This document shows positions 57,801-64,000 of a DNA stretch of 64,000 nucleotides, in pieces. The translations under genes and the position numbers were made by a program. Position 1 is the stretch's first letter, and every line of letters begins with the position of its first letter. This DNA comes from Kappaphycus alvarezii (lineage: Eukaryota > Rhodophyta > Florideophyceae > Gigartinales > Solieriaceae), in NCBI GenBank assembly GCA_002205965.3, contig NADL03000740.1:1302001-1366000 (forward strand), in the 5' to 3' direction. Below the pieces are notes generated by a model. That model had not been told where the DNA came from, searched no databases, and saw only the letters and a list, made by a program, of their open reading frames with translations.

Positions 57801-59935
57801 TGATCCGAAGTTTTGGTTTGTCGTAGAAAATTAATATTGTGAGTTCTTGACGAGGAAAACAAAAACGGGAAGTCCAACTTGCAATATAAAAGCTGGTTTC
57901 AGAAAGGGCCTCTTTTTAAATTGATAATGTCAGGTGAGGTCATTGTTCGTAGTATTTTTGATGCTCGTACTATTTTGGTAAAAGATATCTGTTTTACCGA
58001 ACGGAAAAATTTTAAACTGGGTATTTTAATGCGTGAAATTTCAAATTCAGCCAGACTGATACTGTCATATGATGAAATCTTTGCTGACACCAAGAGTTTA
58101 CTTGCGAATATATAGTTCTGCTACACAACTTTGTTTTAGTTCCCACATTCGGAGAGGATGGAGGTTGAAATGGCTAAATATTAAACCTATTTCCTTAGTG
58201 CGTTCCTACGGTACTTGCATTTGAATTTTTAATAGATAATAAGTTTGGGATCGTATGCATAGTAAAAATTACATTTGTAAAAAGTAAGGAATCCATTATT
58301 TTCCGCCAGGAAAGCAACCATACAATTATTTGACTTCTTTATTAAAATTGACTATAATATTTTTTAAATTGCTACAGTAACATCAAGTTACGTTTATTTT
58401 AAGCGAGTAATAACTAAATGAACCTAAGTAATATTTCATACAAATCGAAAATGAGGTTTAGTCCAGTTCATAAACTCCTGTTAGAGCAGATTCAAATCAG
58501 TTGTAGTGTGTTCATAGATTTCATATGAGATAATATGTCCCAAACTTGGTGTACTAGAGCAATGGAGTTTCATGTGCATATCTTAATAAATAAGTAAGTA
58601 TTAAAAGAGGTGTACTTATATCTGTGTTTTAAAGTTCTAAACATCTTTTGTATTTTTGTCTCTGTATTTTTATGAATACTCCAAGTTTTACCCCAATAGT
58701 CGCCTTATTTCACTCCAACTGGTTCAGCCTGCATCTGGCGCTTTTTAATTGGATGAAAAAATATCATTCGTGTGTAACAATTAAATTGTACATTCTACAA
58801 AATTCTTATCTGTGGTTAGATGTGTTTACGTATTACTGTTAAAATCGTGTGAAGCTTTTTGAAATTCTGATCGGAACTATTAATTGTACTCATTCTTATT
58901 CTTTTAAATTGTTATTGGGGATGAATAAGAAGGTATACTAAGATATATATGAATTTTACCTCTAAAGTTTCACATAGTATTTCAACTAAAGTACATATAA
59001 ATTGAAGAATTACTGCAAAATCTATGGTCATTGACGAAATGAGAAACTATTTTGTACATACACGCATATATTAACCAGTGTCATTGAACAATTAGTGCTA
59101 TTTTAAAGGTCAAATTGAAATTTCGGCAAACAAAACTATTCACTTTCAACAGCACTCCCCCCAAGTTTGATAAGAGTCTTCGAAAAAGATCGAAATAAAA
59201 ATGTCAATTATACATGATGACCAGATATTTTGGAAATTGTAAAAATATATAACCAAAATATTACCCTCCTGTCCCCTTCTTATGTTTAAGTTAGATTTCA
59301 ATATACTAAGCTTCTAAGTCAAATGAATTTCCTAGACGAAACATTTTTAACTGTTTAAGTTATCATGATATGTTTAGCGGTTGTACATATCAAATATGTT
59401 TGATCATTTTAAACAATTCTTAAGGGAATCGTTGGGGTAAACTTCGGAAAAAATTTATTAGTCTATAAACGGATTAAAAAGTCGATAAAAGTACACGTAA
59501 CTTGAAATTCAATAGATGCTTTCTTTAAAAGCAACTATCATCTACTGATATTCCATTATTTCGTGCTTTTTAATCACAAGAGAACCATTTCAGGTGTTTT
59601 TTTGGAATCGTAGCTGTATTTTTTGTCAATTTCTTCTCTTCAGAATAGACTTCACGTGAAAAAAGGAATCGTTCTATATTTATGTCAATTTTAAGGGATG
59701 CAGCTCGTGTCCCTTATTTGGAAACCCAGGGATAAAACTTCGTGTATTAAAATTGATATTTACACAGCATAGATTTGAAGGCGATATTTACACTCAAAAC
59801 ATCATTTAATATAGTGTATGTTGAGCCTCTGGACTATAAATTTGACTTTCAATTAGAAATTAGAGAAAGTATTCCATTTTTGAGTACTGTAAAACGGTCG
59901 GTCGAAATAGACCTGCTGTTAGGAGAATGGTTGAT

Positions 59936-60190
59936 AGTGTGCGTACACTCTTCTTCCACTGCCCCGGGGCGTAGCACCTCTTTATATATACTTTCCGGTA
60001 AGGGTACTAATCTAAGTCAGATATGGCTTAGGCTCTGCCCACTGGAAACCACTGCGCCGCGCTTGGGTCGCCTTCCTTGCTGGCCAGCTACACTAACACT
60101 TGCCTGGACCCTATCACTGACTCCGACACCTATCCGTACTACCCACAACTCACCACAAAATATTAACCTGATAGGGTCCCCTTAACTAAC
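59936..60190. other. G+C-rich island in A+T-rich domain (LTR/MITE-like)
   Basis: About 250 bases of balanced composition with a TATATATA-containing promoter-like word (CTTTATATATACTTTCC, about 59980), CCCCGGGGCGTAGC, and an inverted word pair GGACCCTATCA (60107) / TGATAGGGTCC (60168). Sharp edges against A+T-rich flanks suggest a later insertion, such as a solo LTR or small non-autonomous element. No second copy is present in the window. Confidence 0.4.
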
Positions 60191-62989
60191 TTGGCAGATC
60201 AGTACCTTCAAACAATTAGACATTAATAAACGGGAATTACCACGCCCTTTGGTTTTTGCGCGATATTATACGTTTCCGTTACAATACGTATGAAATAGGG
60301 TTTGTAGCATGCACAATTTTTTCAAAATCCAAAGAATCTTGCACGAGAAGAACTGGGGAAATATTCTAAATACTGCAGGAGACTAACTGAGCGCTCAAAT
60401 GATTATTTTGTTATGAAATAAAAAAGTTCAGAGCGAACAAGACGAATTTTATGCCTAATAAAAGGCGACAGTTGTCCTTCTTTCTCTTAGAACAACTTTA
60501 TGTCCCTATTACAGCGGAATATGGTATATTTCACATTATATGGAATATTGTTGCCAAATGGAGTCACAATATCTCCTGGAAACAATGAGTTGGTACAAGC
60601 AGTTTGAATATATATTTAAATTATGGAGAGGATTTCTGAGAAAATATTTGGAAATCATGAAATTTTGAAACGCCCTTTTCTTTTTAATCGGAAACCTAAA
60701 AATTCAGTAAGTAGTAGCATAGATAACTTTAGTAGAAATATGGCAATTGATAATGAGTTTGAGTTCACTCAATATAATATAATTCCAAAATTAGATTTTT
60801 AAGACCTCTTTCACAGTAATTAATCTTATTTTTAAAGTAAATTCCAGGTGAAATTTGAAAAACATGTGATATAAAAAGTACCATCGCATATTTTCTTGTT
60901 AAAAGTAGTTTTTCGGATGCTTTTGAAAGAAAAAGGGGTTAGAGGAACCAAACAACCGACCAGAACCTAAATGACCACCACTGATTATTCTTATGAGCAA
61001 GTAAGCTCGTCATCTCTCTATGTCATCAATATATGCCGGTGAGTTTGAAAAAGTTGTGTATCTAGAAAATAAATTACTTCATTTTGTTTCCATTCTGATA
61101 TTAACTGAAGTTGCTGAGGACAAGAGAATGTTGAAAACCGTGTTGGAATGTTTTTCCTTTGTCTGACGAGTGATTCGTAGGATAAAATTTGATTATTTAT
61201 CACGGAACAGCAACAAAATGCTACGAATTAAATCTTGATTGACCTTAAATAATTTATTAATACCAGCCTCAATATTTATTATGAAGACAATTGAAGACCA
61301 AGGAATATTTAATTAGAATCATATGAAGTTATTTATAGACTTTTTGCACTAAATTTTTAAGATTGCATAGAGTTCTAAATAAATATGAAAATATCATTTA
61401 ACATCCCTTTTGCAGTGCAGTTTACCACTCCGAGATAAAATTTACTGTATCAAGTTACTGTATATTCGGGTGTCATTCCTCAGATTGGTAGACAATAGCT
61501 CATTCATTTTCTTTATGAATCATACAAAAATATCTGAATTTGTAATATTACTCTTTTGGCTTGCTTTTGCATTTAAATAGGTCTCAAACCGCTTTCACTG
61601 AGCTTCATTCAATTATTAAACGATCCAATCCTTTTAATTTATATTTTAATTCCTTGGTTTCAAAATGTTTTGAATTATCTAAATTCTTGAAAAACCATAA
61701 GTTAATACCGTAAAATGTTAGCCGAGGACAAATAATCTCATTATTCTTCGACGTGATGTGTGCAGAATAATTGGAAAAAGTTGTTTATGTTTGAGAAAAA
61801 TTTTACGCAATGAGATGCTAACGGCTCTAATTCAATGCACTTGTATTCAAAATATCGCTATTAATATGTTCTGGAAGATCACAAAGGCGAACTAATGCAT
61901 CAATTTAACTTCAAAAATGAAAGCTCCAAAATGCGAAATTCCATCGGGGACTCTATTCCTAAAAGAGTCATTCCCAACTAGTTTTATTCAAAATCCTTTT
62001 GGGATAATAACAGAACTGCCAGGCTAAAATAAATTTTCGTAAGTGCTCCTTAGAAGTAGAGTTATGTAACTCATAATATGATTTTCTTACGAATACCTAG
62101 AATTTATGTATTAGAGAGGATTTAAAATTGCATTAAAACTGTTCTAACTCATAAAGATAGTATATAACATGATCAAAAATTTTTTAAAAACAATTAAAGG
62201 TCTTTTGAAGAACTATATATAGTTTAAATGATTATAAATGGTTCCAATCTCTATCGTGACTAATTTGAACTAGATATAAGTATAGCATATGTGAAAAAAA
62301 CGCCCCCGAAAATATAAATCAGGGCTTCAGTCCTGTTTATATTCTGTCTGCAAATACGTTCTACAAAAAAAAGGAATGAATCACATGAAACAACTAAAAT
62401 ATTTGCAAGTCGACTGAGTTGAAAAATAAATTCTAATTTTGTAAGTTTTGAACGGTAACTAAGAAATTGTAAGTCATCCCATAATTTTTGGGATACCTAA
62501 CAAGTTTCGCACGCGATTTTCTTTTTTTATTCAATGTCCCGCTACCTATACTCGGAGCTTCGCTTTTTTATACCATTGTTTCGACATCTTTAATTTTAAT
62601 ACAGGCAAAAGAGCCATAGAAAAAATATTACTCGGATTCTGCTTTTGAAAAAATGAAACGAAGCCAAGTTTAGTGTCAGTAGGGTGGCAACCTGCGTAAT
62701 AGAATATGTTGCAAAACAAATTAATATTCGATCAAGACAGAATCTATTTGACTGCAATTTTAATCAAATACAAGTAAGTGAAATAGTAGTGCTAAGCTAT
62801 CAGAATTTCAGAATTTCTATAATCAAGATATATGATTGCCAATAGTTTGGATAATTGGCACTTCGAGAATTTAACGTGCAAAAAGTACTTAACCTAATTT
62901 AACTACGCCATTAATATAAATTAGAGAGATAAAGTAAACTTCATCTCTGTAATTTATTTACTAGTTTTACAACGATAATTTTAGAGAAA

Positions 62990-63334
62990 TGAAGAATTCT
63001 GAAGAGCATATATGATTTATAAGGGATTAGAGAACTCTTGAGAAATTCAGTGAGTATTGGGAGTATACCAACTTTCATTATCATAAATTCCATGTTGATG
63101 GTTCAGGCAATTTCCATCAGAGCTAGTAGGCTGAGAAACTCTTGATGCCAACTTTCGCGTGATAATAAAAGTCTTGTTTAATATTTTAAGTGTATAAAGT
63201 GCTATTGTAAATCTCTTTTTAAGCGGGTATTTATGTAAAATTTTTAGTACCCTGGTTCCTTTTTCCCTTTCCCATTCCCCAGATATAACGAGTAATTTAT
63301 TGCCTATGGTCCTATTGGGGATACAGGCGCCCAT
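62990..63334 (-). pseudogene. Possible decayed copia integrase zinc-finger fragment
   Basis: A 95-residue frame from 63334 leads into YTPNTH-stop-ISQEFSNPL-stop-IIYALQNSS (about 63070-62990). With two in-frame stops this resembles the copia pattern Y-x(5)-L-x-x-L-H-x-x-F-x-H-P-x(4)-L seen intact in elements A and B. The match is weak because key histidines are lost. Confidence 0.3.
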
Positions 63335-64000
63335 ATTATGAAATTTTGAATGCTTTGGAGTCCGCCGTTGGTAATAGTCGGATAATAGGCAGAATTCAGT
63401 GTCAATCTTGATATTATATAATTATCTTGATAGTATTCATCTAGCAGGTGTATCAGGTTTCAACGCAGATTTTGGTGACAAATTCACAGCTGACAATACT
63501 GACCAGGTTTTTTTTGTACTTTGCTGATGGTCTCCTCAACTTTGCGGGCATAAGATTTTGTCGATTTTGACGGTAGACACACTTCAAAATTCAGGCTTTT
63601 GAGTATTTTGCGGAAGAGTTGCTTTAGCTTTCAACCGACCGATGGAGTCATTTCTTGTCCTTTGATTCGCTGTGTATAGCCGAGAATCAATATTTACGTA
63701 TTTATTTTGAAATAGTATGATACTGTAACTTCTTCATACCGTGGAGGACCTGAACGCAGTGATGATTATGCCGGCATAATAGGGCTACTGGTGGTTAGTA
63801 TGTTAGTTGGCTTCTTTTTTTGTTAGCAATGGGTCTCTTTGGAGCACATAATGGATTCACGTTGCTATAAAGTACTGAAGAAGCTAACCGAAGATACTAT
63901 AATGTCCACATTTATTGCATTCATGTAATCAGCTAGCATTTTTATTCCAAATTCTGTGTCTAATTTATCCTGGTAACTACTTTAATCGTTTCTTTAAGGA

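Larger units (their letters stand above)
48100..64000. other. A+T-rich gene desert
   Basis: From about 48.1 kb to the end the sequence is roughly two-thirds A+T by eye, against about half in the rest. No ORF exceeds 140 codons and no intact gene is seen. The copia relic (48.65-52.96 kb) and the fragments listed separately show that at least part of it is decayed transposable-element DNA. Short A/T homopolymers, GATGAT-type triplets (54460-54515) and a GTATAA microsatellite (about 55417-55440) also occur. In 54.0-59.9 kb and 60.2-63.0 kb I see nothing definable. Confidence 0.7.

Noticed and set aside
48100-64000. A+T-rich region as an organellar DNA insertion
   Set aside because: No mitochondrial or plastid gene can be read, while copia protease, integrase, RT and RNase H remnants can.

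Overview
The window reads as nuclear DNA of a eukaryote rich in transposable elements. Gene bodies are compact and intron-poor: only two GT-AG introns are clear, both in the XPD helicase gene. There are no bacterial operons, no rRNA and no convincing tRNA. Red-alga-like Ty1/copia elements, a tyrosine-recombinase retroelement, a PIF/Harbinger transposon and intron-poor genes together suggest a red macroalga (florideophyte). That assignment is an inference with modest confidence.

Layout. 0-25 kb is a graveyard of mobile elements: a DDE transposase relic (2.9-3.75 kb) cut by a copia LTR; a copia element (3.75-7.24 kb, +) facing an inverted partial copy of itself (7.42-8.40 kb, -); a second copia (14.66-10.78 kb, -); a DIRS/Ngaro-like retroelement with ~175-bp direct terminal repeats (16.79-20.95 kb); and a broken P-loop NTPase gene (22.6-24.2 kb) followed by a ~260-bp repeat that also occurs at 15.96 kb. 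25.1-38.1 kb is a tight island of host genes: UTP-glucose-1-phosphate uridylyltransferase (+), XPD/ERCC2 helicase (-), threonine/serine dehydratase (+), DoxX-like membrane protein (-), PAP2 lipid phosphatase (-), rhodanese-methyltransferase fusion (+), USP14/UBP6 deubiquitinase (-), a tail-anchored coiled-coil protein (+) and a DDT/WHIM chromatin protein (-). 39.7-43.0 kb is another decayed copia (+). 44.707-47.776 kb is a well-bounded PIF/Harbinger transposon with 38-41-bp inverted ends, a TTA target duplication, transposase and Myb-like genes, and an extra inserted segment. From about 48.1 kb to the end the DNA becomes strongly A+T-rich and holds no intact gene. At least 48.65-52.9 kb of it is a heavily decayed copia element on the minus strand.

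The host genes serve sugar-nucleotide synthesis (UGP), TFIIH repair/transcription (XPD), amino-acid breakdown (dehydratase), lipid dephosphorylation (PAP2), proteasome-linked deubiquitination (USP14) and chromatin (DDT). They share no single pathway and look like ordinary neighbours in a compact gene island. Two features stand out. Each gene checked changes from C-rich near its start to G-rich near its end on its own coding strand. A TACTGTAC-type motif is repeated upstream of several genes. Nearly every conserved gene needs one or more reading-frame shifts, the placeable ones mostly at short G or C runs, so either base-calling indels or real gene decay affects the whole island.
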